A stretch of DNA of 64,000 nucleotides, taken from Paenirhizobium daejeonense (lineage in GTDB: Bacteria; Pseudomonadota; Alphaproteobacteria; Rhizobiales; Rhizobiaceae). Under the pieces are notes generated by a model. That model was given only the letters and a program-made list of their open reading frames with translations. It ran no database searches and had not been told where the DNA came from. Made by a program: the position numbers and the translations under genes. Below, piece after piece: positions 44,777 through 53,356 of the stretch; positions within the stretch are counted from its first letter, which is position 1; each line of letters begins with the position of its first letter. The stretch is from NCBI RefSeq assembly GCF_014280875.1, contig NZ_JACLAL010000006.1, positions 420,998 through 484,997 of the forward strand. Reading direction: 5' to 3'.

Positions 44777-45201
44777 TCCGCTATTCTCTCATCTGCGAGA
44801 ATGCGCACGACTTCGAGGGCTGGTTCTCGGAGAGCGCTGATTTCGACCGTCAGAAGGCAAGCGGGTTTCTGGCTTGCCCTGTCTGCGGTTCGCTTGACAT
44901 ATCGAAAGTGCTGATGGCGCCTTCGGTATCGACCGCGCGGCACAAGGAGAAGATCGGTGCGCTGGCGGTCAATGAGGCGCAGAAGGAAGTGGTGGCGAAG
45001 CTCAAGGAGGTCATTACCTCCATTCGCGCCAACAGTGAGGATGTAGGGGAACGCTTTCCCGAGGAGGCCCGCAAGATTCATTACGGCGAAACGGAGGCAC
45101 GCGGCATCGTGGGCCAGGCGTCACCGAGCGAGGTGAAGTCGCTGATTGACGAGGGTATCGAGATCGCACCGCTGCCGATGCTGCCGGATGATACAAACTG
45201 A
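44773..45201 (+). CDS. DUF1178 family protein
   Basis: 142 residues; function unknown. It opens MIRYSLICENAHDFEGWF and has CPVCG near residue 36, a zinc-ribbon-like CxxC following a first Cys at position 8; the conserved ISKVLMAPSVST follows. The central helix (VVAKLKEVITSIRANSEDVG) and ARKIHYGETEARGIVGQA are typical of the family. Start is TTG 44773, overlapping the previous stop as TTGA. Co-transcribed with grxC-nit. Confidence 0.85.
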   Translation: MIRYSLICENAHDFEGWFSESADFDRQKASGFLACPVCGSLDISKVLMAPSVSTARHKEKIGALAVNEAQKEVVAKLKEVITSIRANSEDVGERFPEEARKIHYGETEARGIVGQASPSEVKSLIDEGIEIAPLPMLPDDTN

Positions 45202-45238
45202 AGCGTGACTACCCTCTTCAGACGCACATTTTTTTCAA

Positions 45239-45790
45239 TCAGCCTTTGAAGCCGCCACTTTCCAGGTAGGCATGTTCCTCGGGCGTTGTTTCTCTGCCGA
45301 GAGCGGCGTTGCGATGGGGAAAGCGGCCGAAGCGGGCGATGATATCCCTATGCTCCAACGCGTAGTTCATGACCTGTTGATCGTTTGTCAGTTCGAAATG
45401 CTGGGTGAACAACGATACGCTGAGTTCCTGGTCCGTGGGATCCTCGGAATGTTCGAAGGGTAGATAGAAAAAGATAGCCAGCGATTGATCGACGATTTGG
45501 TCGAACCCCCGATCCAGTGCCCGGCGAGCAATCGCGCGGGCCAGCCCATCGGTTGCGAAGGCATGACCGCTGCCGCGAAACAGGTTTCTAGGAAACTGGT
45601 CGAGCAATATCAGGAGCGCAAGTGAGCCCTCGGCCGTTTCCTCCCATTCGGTATATTCGCCACGCGAAGCGGCGAAATGCGAGCTCAGATAATCGCTTTG
45701 AATAAATGCGTCGAACGCGTCATCCTTGACGAACCATTTCTCCGGTCCAGCCGCCGTCCAGAAGGCGAGGATGTCGCTTGCCGCCGTCAT
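45239..45790 (-). CDS. DUF924 family protein
   Basis: 183 residues, soluble, alpha-helical (TPR-like fold in solved DUF924 members). Pattern [21 protein letters not shown] near 7-27 and [22 protein letters not shown] near 65-86, with [21 protein letters not shown] [18 protein letters not shown] near 150-168. Function unknown. ATG 45790 overlaps the ubiG stop (ATGA). An upstream open frame to 45871 lies within ubiG. Confidence 0.87.
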   Translation of the reverse strand: MTAASDILAFWTAAGPEKWFVKDDAFDAFIQSDYLSSHFAASRGEYTEWEETAEGSLALLILLDQFPRNLFRGSGHAFATDGLARAIARRALDRGFDQIVDQSLAIFFYLPFEHSEDPTDQELSVSLFTQHFELTNDQQVMNYALEHRDIIARFGRFPHRNAALGRETTPEEHAYLESGGFKG

Positions 45791-46557
45791 TTCGTGACCT
45801 CTGATGGTGGGCCGCCCGATCGACGGGCCAGCACCATATAGTTGACGTCGATGTCGGAGGAGAGGTTCCACTGGTTCTGCAGCGGGTTAAAGAATACACC
45901 CTTCATTTCCACCACCTGCATGCCGCTTTTCGACAACGGCGCCTCGATCTCCTCAGGCCGGACGAGCTTTTCGTATTGGTGGGTGCCGCGTGGAAGCCAC
46001 TGCAACACATACTCGGCCCCGACGATAGCAAGGGCGGCAGCCTTGAAGGTTCGATTGATGGTCGATACCAGCATGAGGCCGCCGGGCCGAACCATCGAGG
46101 CGCAGGTCGTCAGGAAAAAATCGACATCGGCGACATGCTCGACGACTTCCATGTTCAGGACCACGTCGAATGTCTCGCCGGCTTCGGCAAGCGATTCCGC
46201 CGTAACGGCCCGGTAGTCGACGGTCACGCCGGTCTGGTCGGCATGGGTCATGGCGATCTTGATGTTCTTTTCCGACGCGTCGGCACCCAGCACATCGCCG
46301 CCCATGCGCGCTACGGGTTCCGACAGCAGGCCGCCGCCGCAGCCGATATCGAGGATGCGCAGGCCTTCCAGCGGGCGATGCGCCTTCGGGTCGCGGCCGA
46401 AATGGGCGCTTACCTGATCTCTGATATAGGCGAGGCGCACCGGATTGATCTTGTGCAGCGGCTTGAACTTGCCGGTCGGATCCCACCACTCTGCCGCCAT
46501 GGCGGAAAAACGGTCGACTTCCGACTGGTCGATGGTGGTGCGGGCCTCAGCGTTCAT
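45787..46557 (-). CDS. ubiG: ubiquinone biosynthesis O-methyltransferase UbiG
   Basis: Performs the two O-methylations in ubiquinone synthesis; 256 residues. SAM motif [14 protein letters not shown] near residue 68, [11 protein letters not shown] near 92, and [13 protein letters not shown] near 160 are characteristic. The C-terminal part [15 protein letters not shown] matches the family. ATG 46557. Co-transcribed with DUF924. In other rhizobia ubiG lies next to lysC; here a block of SH3, atvA and lpiA intervenes. Confidence 0.94.
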   Translation of the reverse strand: MNAEARTTIDQSEVDRFSAMAAEWWDPTGKFKPLHKINPVRLAYIRDQVSAHFGRDPKAHRPLEGLRILDIGCGGGLLSEPVARMGGDVLGADASEKNIKIAMTHADQTGVTVDYRAVTAESLAEAGETFDVVLNMEVVEHVADVDFFLTTCASMVRPGGLMLVSTINRTFKAAALAIVGAEYVLQWLPRGTHQYEKLVRPEEIEAPLSKSGMQVVEMKGVFFNPLQNQWNLSSDIDVNYMVLARRSGGPPSEVTK

Positions 46558-46870
46558 GAACCGGATCTCCCTCAGGCTTCTGGCAATTCAAGTCGGACGA
46601 TCGGTTGGCAAAGTCAAGGGCCGGGATCCGATCTGTCGGAAACGCGAAAGGCAGGGGCCGCCGTTCAAGATCCATTCATGCAGGATCTTCTAACTTGGCA
46701 CTGTGACGCTTTGTCCGGTTTAAGGGCGTTGGAGCCGCATAGGCTGCAGCTTCTGATATCACGAGCATTTCGCCGCAATGCCGCCGAAAAGGCGGAACAT
46801 GGTAGCCTGCCTGCGCGTTGATGCGCCAGGAAATAAAAGCCCCGAAAAGGGGACCCGAGGAGTCACCTGA
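46558..46870. other. divergent intergenic region with stacked hairpins
   Basis: 313 bases between ubiG and the SH3 gene. Two hairpins with GAAAA loops are evident: CCGCC/GGCGG (46781-46795) and CCCC/GGGG (46840-46852), the latter just before the Shine-Dalgarno GAGGAG (46857-46862). No open frame of family type. Confidence 0.6.
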
Positions 46871-47614
46871 ATGAAAAAACTGTCAATTCTGGCAACGGGA
46901 CTGCTGGCGGCGATCGTCATACCGGCAGTCGCGGAGGCGGCGCCTGCATATTCTACCGCCAATGTGAACATGCGATCCGGCCCGAGCACGCGCTATCCGG
47001 CCGTCATTGTCATTCCTTATGGCGCGCGCGTAGAAATCCAGGGTTGTATGCAGTCGGCCAACTGGTGCGACGTTTCCTTTGCCGGTTATCGGGGTTGGGT
47101 ATCGGGCACCTATCTTCAGGCGCTCTATTCGCAGCGGCGGGTCTATGTCGGTCCCGAATATTATCGACCGCTCGGCATTCCATCGGTCACTTTCTCGATC
47201 GACAACTACTGGGACCGCCATTACCGCAACCGCGATTTCTACCGTGACCGTGATCGTTGGCGGGGTGACGATTATTATCGGCCGCGTCCGCCGCAGTATG
47301 GCGACGATTGGAACCGTCCACGTCCGCCGCGTTACGACCCAGGATATGATAACGATGGCTGGGACCGTCCGCCGCCGCGTCGCGACAATGACGATCGGCG
47401 CAGGCCCCCTCCGCCACCAAGGGTCGACAAGGGCGATCCCGCGAACAGGCTGCCTCCCAACTTCCGGCCTCATGTTGGTGAGGAGCCGGGCCGTAAGCCA
47501 CAGGGTGAGGTGAGGAGGCCGCCAAGAGAGCCTCAGGGTGGCAATGGTCAGCGCGGTGGTCTTCGTCCGGTTTGCATTCCAGGCTCTCCTGGCTGTGACC
47601 GGGAAGGCATGTAA
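46871..47614 (+). CDS. SH3-domain (SH3b) exported protein with Arg/Tyr/Pro-rich tail
   Basis: 247 residues. Signal peptide (MKKLSILATGLLAAIVIPAVAEAAP, about 1-24), then a bacterial SH3 domain (NVNMRSGPSTRYPAVIVIPYG near 30-50, CDVSFAGYRGWVSGTYLQ near 60-80), then about 150 residues rich in Arg, Tyr, Asp and Pro that are likely disordered. SH3b domains bind peptidoglycan or metal; the basic tail could bind cell-wall polymers. ATG 46871, GAGGAG upstream. The gene closes with a strong terminator at 47642. Confidence 0.85.
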   Translation: MKKLSILATGLLAAIVIPAVAEAAPAYSTANVNMRSGPSTRYPAVIVIPYGARVEIQGCMQSANWCDVSFAGYRGWVSGTYLQALYSQRRVYVGPEYYRPLGIPSVTFSIDNYWDRHYRNRDFYRDRDRWRGDDYYRPRPPQYGDDWNRPRPPRYDPGYDNDGWDRPPPRRDNDDRRRPPPPPRVDKGDPANRLPPNFRPHVGEEPGRKPQGEVRRPPREPQGGNGQRGGLRPVCIPGSPGCDREGM

Positions 47615-47641
47615 CGCAATTTCGTGATGTGCGAACGCGTG

Positions 47642-47668
47642 AGGCGACGTCCGAAAAGGGCGTCGCCT
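47642..47668 (+). terminator. terminator after SH3 gene
   Basis: 11-bp stem (AGGCGACGTCC / GGGCGTCGCCT, one G:T wobble) around loop GAAAA, followed by TTCCTCTTT. It faces the convergent atvA gene. Confidence 0.85.
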
Positions 47669-47714
47669 TTCCTCTTTCTGCGGTTTGCTCAGGTCGAGGT
47701 CCAGGTAAGCCCAA

Positions 47715-49079
47715 TCACTTGTTGAGACGTCTCGTCAGGCCATCGACCACCAGCTTTGCCAAAGCTTCATAATCGCCATCGAAATGATGTCCCCCTTCCA
47801 GTTGGACGGTCTCAACTGAGCTTCCCTTAAGGGCCGGGCAGGCATCCTCATCGTCGTCGGCGCCATAAAGACACTGGACGATTTGCGGATCGATCTTGCG
47901 TATGTCATCGACGGGATCGCCGGCTCCCGAACCTCCTCCGGCCCCGAGCCAGCCGGATACGGAGATTTCCCAGTCGATTTCATGGGAAAGGCCGAGCAGG
48001 CTCATCTGGATGATGCTTCCCTTCGCCTTTTCGGTCAGGCCGTTGTAGCTCGCCGGCAGGATGTCCGCCCCGAACGAATAGCCGATCAGTAGGACGTGGT
48101 GCACGTTCCAGCGCTTCTTGTATGCGTGGATGATGCGCTCAAGATCGGCCGATGTTTCTGCTGCTGTCCGAGCCGACCAGAAATAGCGTAGCGAATCGAC
48201 GCCGACGACGGGGATGCCGTCTTTTTGCAGAAAGCCGGCGAGCTCGCGGTCGATATCGCGCCAGCCGCCATCGCCGGAATAGATGATCGCCATCGTATCC
48301 TTCGCAGGCGTGGCATCGAGGATCGAGAGTGGCAGGCCGAGCGGCGATTCGGTCTGGCTCTCAGCTGCGACCAGTTCGTCCAGCGTGGCGCCGAGCGTGC
48401 TGGCGTCGTCGTCCTTGCCGTCCCGCACATCAATGTCGGAGTGCTTGCTGACCAGGGCGGTCACATGGTCTCGCCCGTCGGACGGAGCGGCCGGGGTCAG
48501 GACGACCGTTGCAGGATCCGGCAGTTCTCCATCCGTCAGGCCATAGATCGTATGGTCGCCCTGCACCGTCTTGTCTGCCGGCGTGCAGAGTTCCTTCTGA
48601 AGTGGAATGCCCGCTTCCGGATCGACGGCGAGTGTCTGGCCGATTGTCGCTTGCGGGGTCTGGGCGAGGATCGCCAGCGCCATGGTGCCGCCGAGTCCGC
48701 TTCCAGCCACGATCGGCTGGAGGACAGAGGCATTGCCCGCCTTGCGTTGGACCTGATGGCTGAGCGATTCGATGTCGGAGACCGTGTAGATGCAGTCGTC
48801 GGTATCCTTTGCGAGCGAGGCGATATACTTTGGCGTATCGATGCCGATGACGATGGCGCCGTTGCTGTTCAGGCGTTCGGCTTCCTTCTGATCCTTGTCC
48901 TGCCAGCCCGAAGCGTCCGATAGGAGAAAGATGACCGCTTGCGGGGTGTCTTCCGGCATCAGGATGAGCGGAGCGGGGATCATGCCAGTGTCGAATGCCA
49001 CGTCGTCCGCGAAAGCCGGGGCGGAAATGAGTGCTGCAAGCGATAGAGCGCTGGCGGTCTTCGTCAGTATCGTCTTCAT
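47715..49079 (-). CDS. AcvB/VirJ-like periplasmic lysyl-phosphatidylglycerol hydrolase
   Basis: 454 residues: signal peptide (TILTKTASALSLAALISAPAFA, about 3-24), an N-terminal VirJ-like half and a C-terminal alpha/beta-hydrolase half. Nucleophile elbow VLLIGYSFGADILP near 340 (GYSFG), conserved DSLRYFWSARTAAETS near 300-315, and a late EGGHHFDGDY histidine near 430. Related AcvB of Agrobacterium hydrolyses lysyl-PG and supports virulence; AtvA of R. tropici is needed for acid tolerance. Its start overlaps the lpiA stop by 4 bases (ATGA), so synthesis and removal enzyme are translationally coupled. Confidence 0.88.
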   Translation of the reverse strand: MKTILTKTASALSLAALISAPAFADDVAFDTGMIPAPLILMPEDTPQAVIFLLSDASGWQDKDQKEAERLNSNGAIVIGIDTPKYIASLAKDTDDCIYTVSDIESLSHQVQRKAGNASVLQPIVAGSGLGGTMALAILAQTPQATIGQTLAVDPEAGIPLQKELCTPADKTVQGDHTIYGLTDGELPDPATVVLTPAAPSDGRDHVTALVSKHSDIDVRDGKDDDASTLGATLDELVAAESQTESPLGLPLSILDATPAKDTMAIIYSGDGGWRDIDRELAGFLQKDGIPVVGVDSLRYFWSARTAAETSADLERIIHAYKKRWNVHHVLLIGYSFGADILPASYNGLTEKAKGSIIQMSLLGLSHEIDWEISVSGWLGAGGGSGAGDPVDDIRKIDPQIVQCLYGADDDEDACPALKGSSVETVQLEGGHHFDGDYEALAKLVVDGLTRRLNK

Positions 49080-51697
49080 CTCTTCACTACGCCTTTCAAT
49101 CCGCCGCCGATCAACAGGGTGGCATCGAGCAGTGCGATCATGGGGTTAAGGCCGCCGGATACCGCAAGATAGCGCGGTTGCCATTCGGGGTGGAACTTCG
49201 ACTTGAAGGCACGCAGCCCCTTAAAATTGTAGTAGCGTTCGCCATGTTCGAAAAATGTGTTGGCTATCCGGTCCCAGGCCGGCGCGACTTCGCGTCGCGA
49301 AAGGCCGGCGAGTGGCGCCATGCCTAGGTTGAAGTGCTTATAACCTTCATTCCTCAACTCGGTGAGCAGCTTTACGAAAAGCAGATCCATAGCGCCCTTC
49401 GGTGCATCGGGAGCGAAGCGCATGAGGTCAATGGATGCCTCTTCCTTCGTATCGGTCAGCAGCATGTTGGCGAAGGCGACGATCCGATCTTCGAAGCGAA
49501 GCAGCGCAACCGGCTGCATCAGCATGTAATCATCGGTGAAGGTGCCGAGCGAAAAGCCCTTCTCCTTGGCATTATGCTCATCCAGCCAGGCATCGGATAC
49601 GGCGCGCAGGTCTTCCAGAATATCGGTTACCCGTTCGACCGGAACGATCTCGAAGCTGAGGCCGTCGCGTTCGGCGCGCGTTGCCGTCTGCCGCAATGTT
49701 GCCCAGCGCCCGCCCTTCAGGTCGAAGCGCTCGAGGTCGACGAGCGCGCTTTCGCCGAGTTTGAAGGCCTGCATCCCGGCATCCGCAATGGCGGGCAGGA
49801 GGGCAGGGGACGCCTGATAGAACACGGCGCGGCAACCGGCGGCGCGCGCCGTTTCCACGAATTGCCAGACGAGTTCCGCTCGGGCCTTGCGCGGCCCCAC
49901 GGGATCGAGAAAGGCGATAAAGGAGCGTCCCTGTTTGCCGTACATGATGAAGGCGTCACCTTCCGGTGAGAACATAACCGCCTTGTCGCCGGTGCGCACC
50001 AGATTGGCATCTGCGACATCCTGTGTGGCGACGATCGTAACAGCCTTGGCAACGGCATCCGGGTCAGAAGGGGAAACTGGCAGGGAGGCAGGTCTCAGCA
50101 GGCCGAAGAGTGCAAGCGTCGATGAAAGGATCGTGAGCGCCAGCATGGCGCGCAGCGAGCGGGGGGCGTCCGCTTCGAATTCGAATTGCCACCAGAGGTC
50201 ATGGCTGTATTCGATATCGCGATAGACGAACAGCATCACGATGACGGCGCCGATGCAGAGGACAGCGATGGCCAGCAGCCAGGAGGAGGTCAGTGCCTGA
50301 CGAAAGAGAGAAGCCGGCCTCACGAACAGACGCCGGCTGACGAAAAGGCCGAAGAGCAAAACGCCCAGCATGGACGCTTCGATGATTGCCACGGATTTCA
50401 GCAGGGAAAGCACGAGAGCAGCACTTGCCGCAACACAGGTTGCCCACCATGCCCCATCCAGTCTCTGAGACAGACCGCGCGCCGCTATCACGAGCAGGAG
50501 GCCAGTGAGGCTCGCAAGAAAATGCGCGCCTTCGACGATAGGAAGCGGCAGGAAGCCGGAGAGGAATTCGAGGTTGTCGGTCGGCGCAGGAGTGACGCTC
50601 GATACGATCAGCATGGCACCGAGAATGAAGGTCAGCGTTGCCAACAACAGGGGGGCGAGACGGGAGGCGGTGCGGACCATGCCAGCGGGAAGCTGCCTGT
50701 CGGCAATATTACGCAGTTCCGTGACGGTGACCAGCACGATGGCGATCAGCAACGGCAGAACATAATAGATAAGCCGATAGGCAATCAGCGCGGCAAGGAT
50801 CTGGTCGGTGCCGACCTGCCCCCCCAGGGCTGCCACCATGACCGTTTCGAACACGCCGATGCCGGCCGGTACGTGGCTGACGATGCCGAGACCGATTGCG
50901 ACCGCGTAGATGGCGAAGAAGGCTGGCCAGGAAATAGCGGCGCCGGCTGGCAGCAGTGCATAGACAACGGAGGCGGAGAACGCGATGTCGAGGACTGTGA
51001 CGAGGAACTGACGCGAGAGGGTCCGGGTATCCACGAAACGGAACACGGAGCCGAAAGCCGTTTTGCGGCCGATCCGGGCGATGACGAAGGCAAGGCCGAG
51101 GCCAGCGAGAATCAGGACGGCAACGGTCTGCAGCCAGACGGGGTCCAGGCCGACGAGCGGGGCAATTTCCGGGGACATCGGGATCAGCGCAAGCGCGGTG
51201 ATCACCGTCAGGCCTAGCGAAAAGGAAATTGTCACGAATGCGATGACGCGAGCGATCTCGTCCGGAGCGAGGCCGGCACGCGCATAGGCGCGGTAACGGA
51301 TCGCGCCGCCAGAGAGTGCGCCGAAGCCGGCAACATTACCGACAGCGTAGGCGCTGAAGGCCGTCAGCGCCACTTCCCCGAGCGGTCGCTTCCTGCCGAT
51401 GAAGGAAAGAGCGTTCCAGTCGTAGAGACACAGGGTGGCAAAGCTCAATGCGGTAAAGAATATGGCGAGGAATATCGACCCTGGGCTCGTGCTGGCGAGA
51501 CCGCGGACGACATCGTCATAGCTGACCTCTTCGGTCAGCCGGTAAATGGCAAAACCCACCAGCGCGAAGACAAAAACCGTCAGCAGGGCCATCAGCGGTT
51601 TTGCGTAACGTGACAGCCGACCATAGCGCCGATTAAACGCTTCTTCGGTTTCCTCGGGCGCGAAAGTTGCCCCGTTGTCTAGTGCGCGTGAACTCAT
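49076..51697 (-). CDS. lpiA: lysylphosphatidylglycerol synthase/flippase (LpiA/MprF)
   Basis: 873 residues. About 14 membrane helices occupy the first roughly 540 residues (flippase), followed by a cytoplasmic DUF2156/GNAT-like synthase domain that transfers lysine from Lys-tRNA to phosphatidylglycerol. Marker stretches: GGAIRYRAYARAGL near 132, KQGRSFIAFLDPVGPRKARAEL near 585-605, ATRAERDGLSFEIVPVERV near 675-695, and KFHPEWQPRYLAVSGG near 835-850. The product makes the membrane more cationic and resists acid and peptides. ATG 51697. Confidence 0.92.
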   Translation of the reverse strand: MSSRALDNGATFAPEETEEAFNRRYGRLSRYAKPLMALLTVFVFALVGFAIYRLTEEVSYDDVVRGLASTSPGSIFLAIFFTALSFATLCLYDWNALSFIGRKRPLGEVALTAFSAYAVGNVAGFGALSGGAIRYRAYARAGLAPDEIARVIAFVTISFSLGLTVITALALIPMSPEIAPLVGLDPVWLQTVAVLILAGLGLAFVIARIGRKTAFGSVFRFVDTRTLSRQFLVTVLDIAFSASVVYALLPAGAAISWPAFFAIYAVAIGLGIVSHVPAGIGVFETVMVAALGGQVGTDQILAALIAYRLIYYVLPLLIAIVLVTVTELRNIADRQLPAGMVRTASRLAPLLLATLTFILGAMLIVSSVTPAPTDNLEFLSGFLPLPIVEGAHFLASLTGLLLVIAARGLSQRLDGAWWATCVAASAALVLSLLKSVAIIEASMLGVLLFGLFVSRRLFVRPASLFRQALTSSWLLAIAVLCIGAVIVMLFVYRDIEYSHDLWWQFEFEADAPRSLRAMLALTILSSTLALFGLLRPASLPVSPSDPDAVAKAVTIVATQDVADANLVRTGDKAVMFSPEGDAFIMYGKQGRSFIAFLDPVGPRKARAELVWQFVETARAAGCRAVFYQASPALLPAIADAGMQAFKLGESALVDLERFDLKGGRWATLRQTATRAERDGLSFEIVPVERVTDILEDLRAVSDAWLDEHNAKEKGFSLGTFTDDYMLMQPVALLRFEDRIVAFANMLLTDTKEEASIDLMRFAPDAPKGAMDLLFVKLLTELRNEGYKHFNLGMAPLAGLSRREVAPAWDRIANTFFEHGERYYNFKGLRAFKSKFHPEWQPRYLAVSGGLNPMIALLDATLLIGGGLKGVVKR

Positions 51698-51991
51698 GAT
51701 CCTCGTTCCGGTGGGTGAGCGGTTACGCCATTAAAAAAAGCTCCCACCATTTTCATCCGGTTGTGAGCCCCGCGGGCCGCATGCTTGTCACCGCAAATTG
51801 CGCTAAATTATGGCGGCTGTCGAACCCAGTTTTCCCTTTTGAAGCAGGAGCGGCCGAAGCGTACCATCCAGTTCGAAACGGGCGTTGCGCCCGCTTCGCT
51901 TATTCGCTAAAAGCGCCGCACCAACAGGCCTTTCAGGGCGCAATATTTTCAGCCGGCTTCCGGCATACGGCAAGGGCATACGGTCAAGGCA

Positions 51992-53266
51992 ATGGCACGC
52001 ATCGTGATGAAATTCGGCGGGACCTCCGTCGCCAATCTCGAACGCATCTATAACGTTGCCCGGCATGTCAAACGCGAAGTCGATGCCGGCCACGAAGTGG
52101 CGGTTGTCGTTTCCGCCATGTCCGGCAAGACCAACGAGCTCGTCGACTGGGTGCAGAACATGCCGAAAGTTGCCGGTGCTGCATCACCGTTTTATGACGC
52201 CCGCGAATATGACACCATCGTCGCTTCAGGCGAGCAGGTCACGTCAGGGCTTCTGGCCATTGCGCTGCAATCGATCGGCGTGAATGCTCGCTCCTGGCAG
52301 GGGTGGCAGATTGCGATCAAGACCGATAATGCCCATGGCGCGGCCCGTATTCAGGAAATCGACGGCTCCGACATCATTCGCCGCATGGGTGAAGGACAGG
52401 TGGCGGTCGTTGCCGGTTTCCAGGGGATCGGTCCGGACAACAGGATAGCGACGCTCGGTCGCGGCGGCTCCGATACATCGGCCGTGGCGATTGCCGCCGC
52501 CGTGAAGGCTGACCGCTGCGACATCTATACCGACGTCGATGGCGTCTATACCACGGACCCCCGCATCGAGCCGAAGGCTCGCCGCCTGAAGAAGATCGCT
52601 TTCGAGGAAATGCTCGAAATGGCCTCGCTCGGCGCAAAGGTGTTGCAGGTGCGCTCGGTCGAGCTCGCCATGGTCCACAAGGTGCGCACTTTCGTGCGCT
52701 CGAGCTTCGAAGATCCCGATGCGCCGGGCATGGGCGATCTTTTGAACCCGCCCGGCACGTTGATTTGCGATGAGGATGAGATCGTGGAACAGGAAGTCGT
52801 CACCGGTATTGCCTACGCCAAGGATGAAGCGCAGATCTCGCTGCGTCGGCTCGCCGACCGTCCGGGCGTTTCCGCTGCGATCTTCGGGCCGCTGGCCGAG
52901 GCGCACATCAATGTCGACATGATCGTTCAGAACATCTCCGAAGACGGTTCGAAGACCGACATGACCTTCACCGTGCCATCCGGCGATGTGGACAAGGCGC
53001 TTGCCGTGCTTTCCGAAAACAAGGAGAAGATCGGCTTCGACGTCGCCCAGAGCGAAAAGGGACTGGTCAAGGTTTCGGTGATCGGCATCGGCATGCGCAG
53101 CCATGCCGGCGTTGCTGCCACCGCTTTCCGGTCGCTGGCCGAAAAGGGCATCAACATCAAGGCCATCACCACCTCCGAGATCAAGATTTCCATCCTGATC
53201 GACGGTCCTTATGCCGAACTCGCAGTTCGGACTTTGCATTCCTGCTACGGCCTCGATAAGAATTGA
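51992..53266 (+). CDS. lysC: aspartate kinase
   Basis: First step of lysine/threonine/methionine synthesis. 424 residues. N-terminal kinase motif VMKFGGTSVANLERI (4-18), RGGSDTSAVAIAAA near 158, TDVDGVYTTDPRI near 180, and two C-terminal ACT domains (from about 270: GITAYAKDEAQISLRRLADRPG-like and MRSHAGVAATAFRSLAEKGIN). Feedback inhibition by lysine/threonine is expected. ATG 51992. It is followed by ptsP after 81 bases. Confidence 0.96.
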   Translation: MARIVMKFGGTSVANLERIYNVARHVKREVDAGHEVAVVVSAMSGKTNELVDWVQNMPKVAGAASPFYDAREYDTIVASGEQVTSGLLAIALQSIGVNARSWQGWQIAIKTDNAHGAARIQEIDGSDIIRRMGEGQVAVVAGFQGIGPDNRIATLGRGGSDTSAVAIAAAVKADRCDIYTDVDGVYTTDPRIEPKARRLKKIAFEEMLEMASLGAKVLQVRSVELAMVHKVRTFVRSSFEDPDAPGMGDLLNPPGTLICDEDEIVEQEVVTGIAYAKDEAQISLRRLADRPGVSAAIFGPLAEAHINVDMIVQNISEDGSKTDMTFTVPSGDVDKALAVLSENKEKIGFDVAQSEKGLVKVSVIGIGMRSHAGVAATAFRSLAEKGINIKAITTSEIKISILIDGPYAELAVRTLHSCYGLDKN

Positions 53267-53307
53267 TTCCATAAAGCGGAATCGCCATCCTCGCCGGTCT
53301 GACCCCG

Positions 53308-53326
53308 CGGGCGGCGAGACCGCCCG
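53308..53326 (+). other. hairpin between lysC and ptsP
   Basis: CGGGCGG / CCGCCCG perfect arms with CGAGA loop. There is no T-run, so it may stabilise or process the lysC-ptsP transcript rather than end it. Confidence 0.5.
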
Positions 53327-53356
53327 ACCAACGATGTATTCGGGAGCATGCTGGCG

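Noticed and set aside
46690..46720. Sigma54-like TTGGCAC...GC sequence before the SH3 gene
   Set aside because: GG-to-GC spacing is nine, not ten, and the TTGC part is missing.
50186..51217. 343-codon plus-strand frame opposite lpiA
   Set aside because: Low-complexity shadow rich in Asp, Glu, Arg and His; no motif.
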